This document shows positions 22,500 through 35,751 of a stretch of 64,000 nt of DNA, in pieces. Origin of the DNA: Epiperipatus broadwayi. Lineage: Eukaryota > Onychophora > Udeonychophora > Euonychophora > Peripatidae. The stretch's first letter is position 1. Each line of letters begins with the position of its first letter. The DNA lies in NCBI GenBank assembly GCA_028023455.1, contig JAQFVV010000279.1, positions 372,001-436,000 of the forward strand, written 5' to 3'. A program made the translations under genes and the position numbers. The notes beneath the pieces are model-generated. The model was given only the letters and a program-made list of their open reading frames with translations, did no database searches and was not told the origin of the DNA.

Positions 22500-23854
22500 A
22501 AAAGATGGCCATCTGCAAATGGGATCATTTAATTTTGTTCCCAAAATGTACATACATTTCATTTCTTTGTTTTATTTCTGAATACTTTTATCATTGCCAT
22601 TTTCAGCAAGAGTGAGGTGATTCTCCCAGTTGGATCAAACAGTCCCCGAGAATCTTCTAAATGATTAGTATGAAAGTATATATATATATATTTTTCTATT
22701 TTAAGAATTTTATTGATTACTAGATCTTTCATTAGGAAATTTGCTACTAGTGTACAGATTGTTAACGACATTGGAAATTTTAATGAACAAATACAAGAAT
22801 AAAATGAAATAAATTTTCAAAATTGTAATTAATTAGAGTAGAATAAATGTGAAATTTTAATACAACAATTAAATAATCAAAATAAGAGTCATAGATCACA
22901 TGACCCTATCTCTTAAGCTTGTAAATACAACAATTAGTAATTTTTCTCTTTTAAAAATTTTCTAGGAAAATTGTGTACTATTAATGAACAAATACCCTAG
23001 ACTCGCTTCCTGGTCAAAGCTTTGACATATAAACAGAATTTGTATTAAGTGTTATTTTAATATTCATAATAAAGATGTAAATAATGAGAGTTTTCATTTT
23101 GTTTTTAGGAAAAAAATATTGTCAAAGTCATTGCTGTTGAATTTCAAGTAATAAATGTTCAATTTGGAATAAGCTTTAAGATATGTTTTATTTCATTTAT
23201 ACCTGTGACCTGTAGGGAAAGCATTAAGAAGAAAATCTCTGAAAATGCTTTGCTGATGGATTTTAAAAATCAAACTTGGAGAATTTTTTTCTATTAAAAT
23301 GTTATTTTTATTTTATTTGTATTTACATTTTTAAGAAATAGTAGAAGTAATAATAGATACGTGAACTATGATTTTTTTTCAAACATATCAAATTCCAATA
23401 ATCATAACCTGTAAGCAGAGGAAAAGATATATAATGTTTGTTTATTGTGATTTGGAAGTGAGGAAAGGGAAAATGCCACTACTTATGTGTGTTGTCTTAT
23501 GAAAAGCTAACTCTAATTCCCATCATTAAGACAAAATGCACTACCATCCAGTTGTTTATTATGATCAGTAGCCAGCTTACACTGACCTCACTCACCACAC
23601 TGAGATTTCAATATTTCATCTGTAAGCTCTTTTTCTTTTTAAAAAAATATTTTGAACAATTGATTTTGAATTTTTTTTTCCTTGTTTATTTTGTAGAAGT
23701 AAATTCATATAGTTTTCTTATTCATTTGTTTAATTAAATTTCTAATTTTTTTTTTACCCGTTTATCAATTTTAATATTATATGTAAACAAAAGTTCACCT
23801 TTCATTTTTATTTAATTTTTGTTTATATAATATACCAAAGATTGGAGAAAATAG
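22500..23854. other. AT-rich DNA with one RZ end fragment
   Basis: Apart from the RZ terminal piece at 22888-22935, nothing was recognised. Confidence 0.5.
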
Positions 23855-23915
23855 ATTGGACTTGGAGAGACCTTTATCCTGCAGTGGATCGATGATGACT
23901 GAAAATGATAGTATA
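23855..23915 (+). pseudogene. Possible LINE C-terminal tail
   Basis: The frame reads KIDWTWRDLYPAVDR, resembling the very end of RTE-type LINE proteins (W-x-AL/YxxVD). The fragment is short and isolated, and no LINE was seen upstream. It could be chance. Confidence 0.25.
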
Positions 23916-25369
23916 CATTTTTAAAAATTCTTTACATAAACACAATCCCATTACGTGACCCATTTATTACTCGGTATTTCCAGCAGTGGTTTAGTGGTTT
24001 TCCCGAGGTGAGCAAAAAGTTCCCAGAGTACTTATGAAATGATTACCACTTTCACGATATTTTTTTCTGTGAATATCACTAGGAGACCAACATCTTGGTT
24101 TACAAAGGTACAGAGATGTTGTCATTCCAGGTTTATTCATATATTGAAAAGGGTAATAAATAATGTTAACAAAATATTTTTTCCTAGGTGTTAAATATTA
24201 TTTGCATGTCAAAATATACGTCGTCCCCCCCTCCTCTCTCAAAACATATTTCCCTATGCAAAAAAAAAAAAAAAAACAATTCGTTGCATATATTAAAAAT
24301 CTTTCTTAAATAAACTAGTTTTTATTTTTAATCAATTTTTTAATTTATTTTTACATTTGAATAGCTGTTTTTTTTTTCTCAGGTAAAAATATTATGATAT
24401 TTATATCAGTTGAAATAAAAATCAAATATTTATTCTCTCAAACCTTTTTAAAGTATTAAAACTATTCAGGTTTAGATCCTGCTTATTTTTTGCTTTCAGA
24501 ATTTGAAGAAAAATAATAACAAGATCAATAACATATTTAAAAAGCAGTTCCTTTAAATGTCATTGTTAATTTAAATAAAAAATAATAGTAAAAATTAATT
24601 TTCTTAAAATACAACTTGTTTAAATTGAAAATATTAGCTTTATATAAATAAAACTTTGACTGTTCTTTATTTTATAATCACATTATACATTTTATAATAT
24701 CATCAAAGTGACACAATTATGAATATTGAGCTGCCATGGAAAAAATGGAGATTTAGATGTTTGATATCTATAGATCATCTGACAAGCAAATGTTCATAAA
24801 AATGCGTGCATAGTGAGAAAAAAAGTGATCTGAGTTGTACTGTGGACGTTGAGATGAAGGTCACACTAATAAAAACAATTAAAAAAAACTACTTGAAAAT
24901 ATTATTTATATATGCCCTCTTAAAAAGAAAAAAGAAAAAGTATTTTAATACCTTGAAATAATGTTAAAACTTACTATGAAACATATGGGCCTAAATTCTT
25001 TATGCCAACTCCACTTAAATAAAAATGAAAATTACTTTCATTTCAATGATGATTTTTCATTATTATGGCTGCATAAAACTGACATAGTTAAACATTCAAA
25101 AAATGTATAATTCAAGCATTTATTTATTTTATAAAATTAAAATAACTATTCAAAAGCAAAAGTAAACGGTTATCTAGTTAATGATGGATAAAAATCAATC
25201 ATATTCTTACTACCTCTCTTCCAGCCATTGTCAAACTGATGACTAAACCCACCTCCACTTCCCTTATTTTGATTAATATTTGTAAGATAAAATATTCATA
25301 ATACCATTCCATACCTTTCATTTTATTCATACACTTTCAGAAGCAGTTTTTTATCCTATATTAAAGTCT
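23916..25369. other. AT-rich DNA; a higher-complexity patch near 23.97-24.15 kb
   Basis: The patch 'cagtggtttagtggttttcccgag' and what follows is not low-complexity, but I could not assign it. There is a poly-A run at 24260-24276. Confidence 0.5.
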
Positions 25370-25500
25370 TCAGATTTAAACTCAGGGAACACCAATAGAT
25401 ATAGTGCTACCTGTTTCTATAGTACTATAATATCCATAATCCCACTTGTAATTCTGGCTGTGGCTTCCTCAGTGAATATTTAGGATTCACATTTATAGAA
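25370..25500 (-). mobile_element. RZ family fragment with hammerhead-like motif (RZ-2)
   Basis: Minus strand: CACTGAGGA (the CTGANGA box at 25466-25472, with G at the free position), AGCCACAGCCAG, AATTACAAGTGGG. It aligns with the RZ copies at 22.2, 35.8 and 36.2 kb but has lost the GAAAC box, which is now GAATT. The box is TCCTCAG on the plus strand. No partner copy lies nearby. Confidence 0.45.
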
Positions 25501-26419
25501 CTGAATGTAAAGTACAAAATAGTAAAGTATGATTTTTAAGTTCATAAGTCTATTATTTCCAGTTTTGATACCTAACTGTTCATCAATAAAAGTAAAAGCT
25601 AGAATCTGGTTTGAAAATGTGAATATTATACCACTATACTACTTCCTTTTCATTTATTCAATATAGCACAAATGACCTTATAGTAGGGTGAAGATAATTG
25701 TTCTTGAAAGGCAAATTATTAAGGCAACAGTTAAATTTTTGACATCTAACTGACTTCATTTGTTAAATCATTCACTAACAAAATAATGATGCAAGAATCA
25801 CAAGATGTGAGATCTATGTAGTATGACACTGAACAAAACTGTAATTAAAATCTCTGAAAAAAGATAGCTGTGGATATGTATAACTAAAAATAAAAGGTAT
25901 ATTATTTTATACCATGGTATTGCCTTTGTCTTTATATATATGAATGGGAAAGTTGGACACTAAAAAAAAATTTAAATGTTTTAATATTTCTGAAATGTGA
26001 GTCTGATGAAAATTTTGACATTACCATTGGCATCAAGAATAAACAAAACATGAATTCTTGATCAAATTAGCTTTTAGTTATAGCTTGAAGAACAGCCTTA
26101 TTTTGATTATCATTATAAAACTAACAAATCCATTTGAAAAGAATATAATATTGAAAAAGGAATTGAATCAACTTTATAAATGCAATAATAAACACATCTT
26201 CAAGGATACTAAAACTAAATTGGGAATATACTCTTCTGGAAAGTACTTTCATATAATCATCAAAAATCAATAACAACTTCATAGTATGTTAACATAATGA
26301 AAATAATAATAATAATAATAATTCATTTATTTATTTATTTATTAAAACAATCAATAAGTATATAATATAGTGATATAAATTCCATACAAGAAAAATCTTA
26401 AGTGAAAAATTTAAATATA
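25501..26419. other. AT-rich DNA, nothing recognised
   Basis: A (ATA)n tract near 26303-26323 and (ATTT)n near 26325-26343. The 71-codon frame at 26058-26273 is compositionally noise. Confidence 0.55.
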
Positions 26420-27003
26420 ACAGCTTTTTGTTGTACTAACCAATTTGATACAATCAGTCATTTTAGCAATTAACAAAAAACAAATATTCTGAAACTGTGC
26501 AAAAGCTAAATCTTCATTAGAGAATACATAAATACTATACCAATTCTGATTAGACAATGAACTATCTAAGAGAAAAACAATTTCAAAAGAATTGCACAGT
26601 GATCTGTAATGGCTATATTAAATACACTTGACTCATAATTAAAATATTTACTATGCCTAAAAAATATGTGATCAATCAAAGATTTGAACGTTTATTTTAC
26701 ACATGTAGGCAAAAATTTTGCTTGATTAAAACCAAAACTATATAACAAATTCAAATATCTATCATATTTTTTCTCTTTAATTAGCAAATCAATATTTAAA
26801 TCAAAAGAGGAATCCATCTTAGATAGAAAAGATTCCAATTTATTTAAAGCAATTAAAGAAAAATTTCCGAGAGTAAAAGTAAATGTAACTAATACAGATT
26901 CAGCAATATCAAACATTGGAATATAATACATATAACTCAAGCCAATTTTTACAAAAATCATTATATCTCCAGAACGCGAGTGCCAAAATACTAATATAGC
27001 CAT
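26420..27003 (-). pseudogene. LINE APE-type endonuclease fragment (CR1/L2/jockey-like)
   Basis: Minus-strand translation gives DSSFDLNIDLLI, then YDRYLNLLYSFGFNQ and PTCVK. After a stop come SLIDHIFFRHSKY and SSVFNIAITDHCAILLKLF. These correspond to the D-N catalytic segment (GDFNIDLL in intact members), the conserved Y-x-x-L/GFxQ helix, the SxIDHIF motif and the final SDH motif (here TDH). The key GDFN has decayed to DLN and the first Glu is not visible. There is no reverse transcriptase downstream. It differs clearly from the RTE endonuclease at 40.3-41.2 kb, so a second LINE clade is present. Confidence 0.7.
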
Positions 27004-28609
27004 CCTCTGTTATATAAATGCGGTTCCTCAACTGACATCCATGATTCAGTTAAAATAATAATTTGATAAAAACAAAACTATAATCATTTAAATAAATAAA
27101 TCATCAAAATGTGAATGAAATCTGCAAATATTTAGATGGAAAATATCAAATTTTATAAAAATAAGATATTAGACTATATTCCACTTAAATATTTATTTCA
27201 TTCATCTCTCACTATTTTAATAAAATAATAGAATCTTAAACTCTGAATTGTGGAACAATTCCATTTTGGTGTTCAAACTTATGAACTTTTGATTATTTAC
27301 TAAGGTCTAAAGCATGTGTTGTTGAAAATGTGAAGGTAGGGACCTCTACAGGTCTTAACCACAAGCTTATGCATTGGAAGAAAATAAATTTATAATTAGA
27401 ACTTTTGATTAGTAATTCCATTTGATTATTTATTTAATTATTGGTTTAATAAAAGTTTTTATGTTGAAAGAAAATAGGATGTTCATTATTGTACTGAAAT
27501 TATCACATTTACATTTACCAAAATGTCTTCCAGAGCTAAGGTTTAATATATTTATTGATTGGATAATTCATGATAATAGCCATGCTACTATATTTATATA
27601 GATAGCTTTGGAACAGAGTGATATAAGTTATATTACTTCTGTCAATGTAGTGAGTACTTTGGAGTCCAGTGTAACTAACATGTAATGTTTCTTGCTTTTC
27701 CTCCATCACCAAACAACTGGGTAAATATCATATACCTATTAATAAAATATATTTGAAATAAACTTTTGAAGATTAAAATAAATACTTATCAATATAATGT
27801 AGTGGGATTAAGTTTTCTTTAGTCAATTGGCTCCTTACATATTCCATTATTTTTACAACTTACAGCTATGAATGAGATAGATATGCTGCACAATTTTGAA
27901 GGAGATTTCATGATTACTAAAAGTTCTATGTATCATGTCTGACAAATTGAATATGATTTATGATACATCATTTGACCATCCTTTCTCCCATAGTATAAAA
28001 TTTATAGAGTGTAATAGGTTACATCTCTAATATAATCCCTGAAGTAGCGTGACTACAAAGTATTGAAGAATAAAACATTCCATCAATATAAATTAAACTA
28101 ATATATATTTCTAAATAATGCTATGTAATTTGGTCAGAATTTTGTTTACTGTATTTTTTAAAATTATATAAAGTTAACAACTCATAGGTGCTTGAATTTT
28201 TTCTTAAATTAATAGGCATGACATATTATATGCCACTATTAGAGTCAAATTTTTGATGCATAGTATTTTGTGCTGTTTTACTTTTAATTACGTTATTATT
28301 AATAATAAATATTAACTGTTTGGGTTGTCTTTATTATCTTGACAGTTTAGTACAATTATGACTTGGAAATCTTGAGTTAAACATCTGAGAAGCACAACTC
28401 AATTCTGTCCCTTCAAGTTTCTAAAGGACTGTCTTTCTGCCATACATAGTTTACAGCAGTGAAAGAAGATATGTGAGCTAAAGGCCATGAAATGTAGTTC
28501 TATTCTTCACCTCTGTTGCTAGATTGTCATATGACTTCTCAAACTAAAAATCATTTAATTACATTTTTGAGAGATATTGAAAATAGTTTTATATGTTACT
28601 ACCTTTGTT
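27004..28609. other. AT-rich DNA, nothing recognised
   Basis: No repeat or coding signal was identified. Confidence 0.5.
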
Positions 28610-28611
28610 GT

Positions 28612-28613
28612 AA

Positions 28614-28690
<77 letters not shown>
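28612..28690. repeat. (TA)n microsatellite
   Basis: An almost pure AT dinucleotide tract with one CA interruption. The Ile-Tyr frame through it is not a gene. Confidence 0.95.
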
Positions 28691-28696
<6 letters not shown>

Positions 28697-31600
28697 ACTA
28701 AACATTGTTTACTGTTAACAATATGCTTTACTTTTATCTTTGACTCTATAATCTGATTCACATATACATTATTACTTTTTTAAACTATGAATATAGCAAT
28801 ATTTATTTACATTTAATTATTTCAGGAATTTAGTAACAATGATAATAATACTGCAATCATCCTTATTAGTTAATTTAGTTTTCATAGATATTTTAGATTT
28901 TTTTAAAATTAAAATGTAGTATATTACTAATTACTTACACAGTTTTTTTGTATTAAATTTTGCTTAAAGTTTTATATATATACATGCATTTTTTTATGTT
29001 GGTGATAGTCTTATTCTCCACATCTTTTTTTAGATCTTCTCTTCTTTTAACTGCATTTGGACAATGAGTATTATTTATGTGGTTGTTTTATTTTATATGG
29101 CATTTTTTATAGATGGTATACCTACAACTAATTAAGAATCTGCTTTACAAATCTGGGCGACTTGATAGCATTTGTATATGCTGTGAACCATGCATTATTA
29201 TTTTTACAATACTTTGTATTTTTTTATTATCAAAGACTAAAAATCTATGAGCTAATTATATTGATCAAGTATCTGCATTATATCTTCAAAATTCTTGATG
29301 TATCTTTGGAACAATTCCTTAACATTAAATGTTTTAGCTTGGAAAGCAAAGACTTCTAGAGTTCAAAATAAGTATGTGATTGGAAAATGTTCAGTAAATC
29401 CTATGTGTGTGTGTGTGAATTACAGAGACAATATGTTGAATCAACGCTGAACTTAAATTTCTCAATAAGATATTATTTCAGTTGGGATGGTACTTTGAAT
29501 AGGCTGAACAAAAATTTTAGCCAAGATGGGGTGACAAAAGTTTCTGAAATCTTGCTAAAATCAGAGCTATGAGTAGGATTGTTCAAAAGTATCTAAGTTG
29601 ATATACAACATACTTTATACTATTATATGATATCCTGCCTAGTTTTCTTATGTTTAATGATCTATTATATTGGCATGGTTTTATATATTGTTGGTTAGGA
29701 AGATTTTTCTGGAATATGGCATTGCATTTAGTAAACATACTGGGAATGGTATCACTGTCTTTAATTAATTTTTTTAGAGTTCTCTGTATGACTTAGCTCT
29801 TATGTATGAGGCAAAGATTTTAAGGCATATTAAATTTAGACTACTTTTTGACATTGAGTAGTAATCCTTATTGAAATCATTTTACTTATTGAATCATTCA
29901 ACATTTTAATTCAGCAGCCATAGTATGCTAGGTTGTCTCCCAAAATAGTATTTAATTATTCATACCTTTACAACTAGATATATTAACTTTGGAAGGAATT
30001 ATTATTCTACTATATTTAACTATTTTTATAAGAAATTCTCAGTGCAGCTGAAAAAATATTAGAAATACACACTTAGAGCTAAATATTTAGAATCCATTAT
30101 CAGCTAAACAAAATGAATAAAAAAATGTCAGTCAATTTAATAAGCAATTAAATGGCATTAATGTCGATGACTTCATACGTTGTTCTTGTTCAGGAAATAA
30201 CAGAAATGAACACAATCCACGAACCCTAAGCTCCAAAGTCTATGATTCTATTGTTACTTCAACTCATGCTTAGTCATAAATGTTATATTACTTGCATGAC
30301 TCAAGGCAATTTGTATCTTGAGAGGTTTAGAACAATTATAAAACCGGTAGATTCAAAGCTACAAATTTCGAATCGATATTTAATTCAATAAAGTAAATAA
30401 AAAAAAAAAGGATCTTAGTTTGGTCCACTTTGTAGTTAAGTTGCTACTTGAGTGCAGAATATCACATGACCCTTTGCGCAACTAATCAAACGATTACTTT
30501 TTTTTTATTAATTTGCAACAACATATTGGTCATTGAAAAGTTTTTTAACATATACTTTTTTGCAAATCTGTGCTTTTTTTTTTTATTTATTTCTAAGTTA
30601 ATTTTTTTGTCTGTCTTACATTTCATTTAATATATGTATTACTTTAAAAAACTCGTTTAATTTGTTTACAAAAAAGATAACTTTTATCATGAACTATAAT
30701 AAATATTAATGTTTTAAAAAACTAAATTACACCAATTATTAAATTTTATATATTTAAACATTATTCATAACAACCCACTTTTGACATTTTAATACATTAC
30801 AATGTTTATTTAATCTTTAATTTTTTTTTGAATCTTTGTAATATCATTAGATGTAAAATTAATACTTTAATGAATGTCAATTTTGAATAGCGTTATGGTA
30901 CTTAACAGGTGTGTGTATGTTATCTATGCACATATATAGCTTTAAAAGAAAATTAAGTCATTTTTTAGAGTTGTTTTTGAGATAAATAAGAAAAATGTTG
31001 ATGGTTGAAATGTAATTTTTAAAAAAAATTGCATAATTTTATAATTTTGTTTAACTGTAAAATCGTGCAATTATGGAAATGAATGCATAGTGTTTTAAAA
31101 GGCGAATAATTTACTTTCACCTATGTTATAAAGTACATATTAAAATTAATTATATAAATAACAATTAACGTAAATTTGCATATAAATTATTGAAGAATTG
31201 TTCCCAGAGGATTCATTAATTTTAGAATTACGGAGGGAATTCTCCATTTTTATGTTTGAATATAAAATATTTTAAAGTTGTTTACATCGTATTTAAATGA
31301 ATATTGAAATAAAACTTCTTTTAATCCACATTTGAAAGCAATTTATCTTAAATTTATTAATACTATGCAATTGTTTTAATTTTTTGTTTTTGTTGTTGTT
31401 ATGTTTAAAAGAAATTAATAAATAATATATGTATTCTGCATATATATGATATGCATTGTTATAATATAAATAACTCAACTTTTATTAGTCTAAAACAACT
31501 ACATACAACGGTATAGACTGCCGATGGTTACCAAGTATTGTCTACTTATTGTAGTAGTTAGTAGCTAGGAAAATCAATTTTATATACATTCTTCTGCACA

Positions 31601-31720
31601 ATGATAATTATGTGTTTGTTATTTGCATATTATATCCACATATTGTGTTATATATTTAAGTAATTAAAAATAAATCAAGTCATATGTCACATAACCTAAT
31701 TTCACAGGCTTGTATTATGC
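28691..31720. other. AT-rich DNA, nothing recognised
   Basis: Several short frames near 29.16-29.57 kb are AT-driven and show no known domain. A (TG)n patch lies near 29403-29417. Confidence 0.5.
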
Positions 31721-31832
31721 ATGTTATATATAGAGCTCGAAAATAAGCTCTTAACAAGCTTTGCAGAAGGTGGGGTTGGGGATTTTCTGCAAAGCTTGTT
31801 AAGAGCTCATTTTCGAGCTCTATATATAACAT
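31721..31832. repeat. Near-perfect 48-bp-arm hairpin with G-rich loop
   Basis: The arms at 31721-31768 and 31785-31832 match inversely with one difference, which would be a G-U pair in RNA read on the plus strand. The 16-base loop contains GGTGGGGTTGGGG. The arms carry GAGCTC, AAGCTT and TATATATA. The near-identity means it is recent or maintained. It could be a very small inverted-repeat element or a hairpin-RNA precursor; there is no protein. Confidence 0.85.
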
Positions 31833-33060
31833 ATATATAAATATATATGCATGTGTGTGTAAACTTTGAAATGTAATGTGTATTTCCATGTTATAATCCA
31901 CATTAAATTTCCTATACAATGTACTTAGGCAATTATGATATGAAATTGGATATTTTATCTGAAACCACATTATCTATTAATTAAAATAGGGTTTATTTCA
32001 TATTAAATCAAAATGAACCACTTTTAGATCATATTTCTAGGGGTGCTAACAGTAGTAAATGAGGTATGATTAATTTACTTGTATGAAAATTTTAAGTATA
32101 TCAACTTTTCTGAATTTTTTACTAGTAATCAAAATTTTCCACAAATGAGTTGAGTGTATTAATTTAAAATTTTTAATGATAGTACATTGCATTATGAAGT
32201 GAAATTCCATGTAATAATCTAGATTCTCTGCTATAATGTAGCTAACAAATACCAATTAAAAGTGTCCTGTTAAATAAGAAAATATGGCACACTAACAATA
32301 TTTAACAATTCTCTAGTACTATATGGCATATTACATTTTAATTACTAAGCAAGTCATAATTGCTTAGGATTTAATTCAAGACATCAACAATAATATTCAT
32401 TAATTCATTAATCACATCATGAGTCTTCAAGGATCTAAACCATACAAACTTATAATGGTTTTAAACTGAGATTAAGCTTTCCCTCTCTCCCATGTAATTT
32501 TCAACTAATTTCAAATTTTCTGAATAAAATAACAAAGAAAATTCACTATCTATCATTTACCACATGGTCATCCTTACTATAAATTTTCTCACAAAATGAA
32601 GGTTTAATTTATTTTATATAGGATATATTTCATTTTTTCATTATTACAGCTGTTACTCTTTCAATAATTGTTTTCCACCTTTCTCTTACTATATAAAGTA
32701 AGTTTTAAAAAAATGTGTGTTACATGACTATCTTCTATATTATCATAAAATTTACTCTCAAAATTGTCCATTCCTTAGATGAGCATAATTGTTATAACTG
32801 ACCAAAATAATGCACTAGTTATTGTGTATTGTAATGGTGTTGCTTACCTTCACATGCTGAACACTCTTTCTTGAGCTGTGCAGTCATACTGCTACAGAAT
32901 ACAGTATAATAACAATCATTCTCATTAATGTTTCTGCATTGCTATGTTTATTATTTCATTTTTAAAACATGCAAAAATAAATTGTTTATTCACCTGAATA
33001 TTGGGAAATATCACAGCTAGTGTAATTACATGACAATGATTATGATAAATGTAAGATCTG
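31833..33060. other. AT-rich DNA, nothing recognised
   Basis: No coding frame or repeat family was identified. Confidence 0.5.
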
Positions 33061-33111
33061 TATTTAATGTTAAATATACAAGATGAAGATATATATATAT
33101 ATATATATATA

Positions 33112-33123
33112 GTTTTTTATTAT

Positions 33124-33161
<38 letters not shown>

Positions 33162-33180
33162 TATTTGTATAATAAAAAAC
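33112..33180. repeat. Perfect palindrome centred on (TA)n
   Basis: GTTTTTTATTATACAAATA at 33112-33130 is repeated exactly in inverse at 33162-33180 around a TA run. It has the same architecture as the palindromes at 4.2 and 51.4 kb but different arm sequences. Confidence 0.9.
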
Positions 33181-33446
33181 TTTTTTTTAATTTTTAATTT
33201 TTTTAGAAAAATAATAAAAAAATTAATTGTACCCTTCCACCATAAACATCTGTGATAACTAGAAAAATAAATTAATTTATGTATAATTGATTAGATTTGT
33301 TTTTGTTCTGTTTCTTTTTTTATTAATTGGGTAAAATGAGAGTAAAATAACACTAGATTGCATTAGTTGTTTACTCTTGAAGTTACCTGAGGACCACCTG
33401 TAAAGCCACTGAAAAAATTGAGTTGAAAAATTGTTTTGGTAAAGTG

Positions 33447-34194
33447 TCACATAGATTCATATGACAAATGTTTGTAACATATTATACACAAAGGCATTGG
33501 TGATAGTTCACTGTCAGGAACAACTAGGAAACCAAGATTTAAATACTCCTTACTGTAATTTCTAATAAAATGACCCTTTTTGTTTTTTCCTGCACATTCT
33601 GAAGTACCAACATATCTCTTTTTCCTCATTTCTTCAAGAGTTGAAACACCTGTACTTGGCATACTTTCAGTATCAGCATCACTTTTTACTGGAATATTAT
33701 CCTTGTCTTTTCTTAAGAAGGCCAAAGTTTTTGCTGTTTGACTTTTTTTGCCTCCATTTTGTGAAGTTTACCATTTCAAAAAGAAATGTCACACACAAAA
33801 TAAAAAGATGATATAAATGTAATAAAAAATGTTGTATTATGTGACCAATAAATGAGCTGGCACAATACAGAAATGCCTACTAGATATAGAAATTGATGTG
33901 TAAGGAGTGGTGTAATTGTTACTTTGTCTTGTAAAGATTGCATTTTCAGATAAATTCCTTTGTTATTATTTAGTAATTATAGTATTATCTAATAATTTAA
34001 ATAAAATTTTGATTTATATTTAATTTTATTTAAGCAGTTGCGATGAAAAAATAAATAAAAATTGTTTATATTAATTGAAAGTTTAAAATCTTATTATTTT
34101 GTTATTACAAACTTTTCTGCCAGTCTAGTGTGGACTAGCAGAAAACTTCTATGGACTAGTGCCATGTCCGCAGACCAAAGGCTGAAGATCACTG
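33447..34194 (-). pseudogene. hAT transposon remnant: 5' end plus transposase N-terminus
   Basis: The outer end on the minus strand reads CAGTGATCTTCAGCC then TTTGGTCTGCGGAC (34194 inward). This matches the hAT-type end CAGTGxTCTTCAACC and the GGTCCGCGGACC palindrome common in that group. About 430 bp inside, a frame at 33447-33725 (open upstream to about 33758) contains KRYVGTSECAGKN, NYSKEYLNLGF and PLCIICYKHLSYESM. The last part is the CxxC half of a BED-like zinc finger as in ZBED/SCAND3-type hAT proteins (usual LxNxSM). A stop follows at once, and neither the rest of the transposase nor the other end was found. It is inactive, and truncated or highly decayed. Confidence 0.7.
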
Positions 34195-34419
34195 GTTTAT
34201 GCTATTCAATTTAATTGATGGGTTTAAAAATTATGAAGGGGTTTAAATTTTAGAAGTAACTACAATTATTCTATTTTAAATTCTTTCATAAAATAGTTTA
34301 AAGTAAACTGTCAATATGTTTATCATAAAAAAATACATTAATAAGCTTAATTGGTTATTAAAAAAGTTTGGAAAAAAGAAAGTTGTTAATAATTGAAATT
34401 TAATTATAGGATGTTATAA

Positions 34420-35610
34420 TAAAAAGACAGGTTTTGATCTGTTTTAAATTTATCTAATTTTGTTTTAGATAGTTTTGAATTTAGTAATTTTAAGCAAAGG
34501 CCCTTCCTTTGTTGTGGTAATCGATTTCATTTCTGCTATTGAATATTGTTAAAAATATTTCAGATAACAATAAAAAGTTTCTATAGGTAATTTTGTATAG
34601 GCATTTACTTGAAAAGGAAAAAAAAAATTTGCCCATAAGTAAATAGATTTTCTTAAAAAAAGATTGAAGACCAATGATATTATCCTATTAAAAGAAGACA
34701 AAGGGGCCATTTTGCAATATTAAATAATAATGATATTAATAACAAAGTGTTTTTAAAATTAAATAATGGGAAGTATATTATTTTAAATTTTGATCCTTGT
34801 AATGAAATAAAATATAAAGTAATTAAAATTATGATAAATATTTTTTTAGACATATCTACTTATTTAAATTGTTATCCTAAAGAATTTTTGGCTCCTAAAG
34901 TTTTGTTCAATTTGAAATCTCAAAGAGATAATGTGGTATTGATTTAATATGTGTTCTTCACCTTTTTGGTTGTTAAATGAGTACTGATAATTGTGTTTTT
35001 GATTTTACAGGGGACATTATTGATAAAATTTCAAAATTTCTTATAATGATTTTTATGAATTATATAGATTTAGGTTCGTTTTGAGTATCTAGTTTGTTTG
35101 AAGTATATGAAAAAAATAATGAATTTGTTTTAAAAAATAAATGTTTTTGGTAGTTTAGATATTGAAAGCATGTATCAATCATTTGATAGGAAAAAAGCAT
35201 TGATGTGTTTCTTAGTGTTTTTAAAAAATTTGAATATTTTTCTGCAGATAAAATTAAAGTTATACAGGACTTTCTATTGTTATTAGAGGGGATTTTATGT
35301 AACTTGGGTGTAATAATTGTATTTTACAAAATTAAAAAGAGATGGGTTATTGTTATTTCTCCTTTAATGTGTTTTGTGTATATTGATTTTTTTTTTTTAG
35401 AAAGTATTTTTATTAATCTTTTTTTCTGATTTTAAAATTATTTGTTAGGTATGTTGTTGTTTATACAGGAAGATATACTGGAAATTTTTTTGGATAGATG
35501 GAATGCTTTTAATTCTAATATAAAATTTACTATTTAGGGGGAAGAGTATATTTAAATTTGATAAGTTAAATTTTTTAGATTTAATTGTTGATAAAGTTCA
35601 TCATTAAAGC
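34420..35610 (+). pseudogene. Penelope-like element reverse transcriptase, decayed (PLE-4)
   Basis: Scattered frames give, in the PLE order: NFKQRPFLCC (compare the GLxFxP block), LKTNDIILLKEDKGAI (34.66-34.72 kb, the 'DKGG' block, here DKGA), an APKV-F segment where LPKIHK is expected (near 34.89 kb), SLDIESMYQSFDR (35.15-35.19 kb, RT motif A with D), a QxDG-like segment near 35.34 kb, YVVVYTGRYTGN where YVDD is expected (35.45 kb), and FLDRWNAFNSNIKFTI followed by LNFLDLIVDK. The catalytic YVDD has become YVVV. There are many frameshifts. The nuclease half should follow, but the element ends where SINE-A begins near 35.6 kb. Confidence 0.75.
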
Positions 35611-35751
35611 ATGACCATTAAAGTTTAAAGATTTGTTATCTTAATATAAACCAAACAAAACTCACTATACATATGCCACACACAGCAAGCTAGATTAATC
35701 AATGAATGCCAGAAAGCTTGTGCATAAAATCCCCATCTAGTGCCTACTCAT

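Larger units (their letters stand above)
22030..22500. mobile_element. Retrozyme-like repeat RZ, inverted pair (RZ-1)
   Basis: A minus-strand unit (about 22040-22240) and a plus-strand unit (about 22300-22490) carry the same block as the 35.8-kb and 36.2-kb copies, with TGATGAAGCCCATAAGCCAG and CTAG(T/C)CTGG. ACACAAGCTGTTAAGA at the left and TAACAGGTTGTGTAAGC at the right form the outer inverted ends. There is no coding capacity. An end fragment of the same family (CACATGACCCTATCTCTTA) lies separately at about 22888-22935. Confidence 0.6.

Noticed and set aside
26058-26273. 71-codon frame as a small gene
   Set aside because: Lys/Ile/Asn-rich as expected from AT-rich DNA; no motif or neighbour supports it.
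28516-28701. Frame ending in Ile-Tyr repeats
   Set aside because: It runs through an AT dinucleotide repeat; the same holds for the frame at 33067-33255.
34181-34194. End of a Tc1/mariner element
   Set aside because: CAGTGATCTTCAGC followed by the GGTC-GCGGAC block fits a hAT end better, and a BED-like transposase start lies inside.
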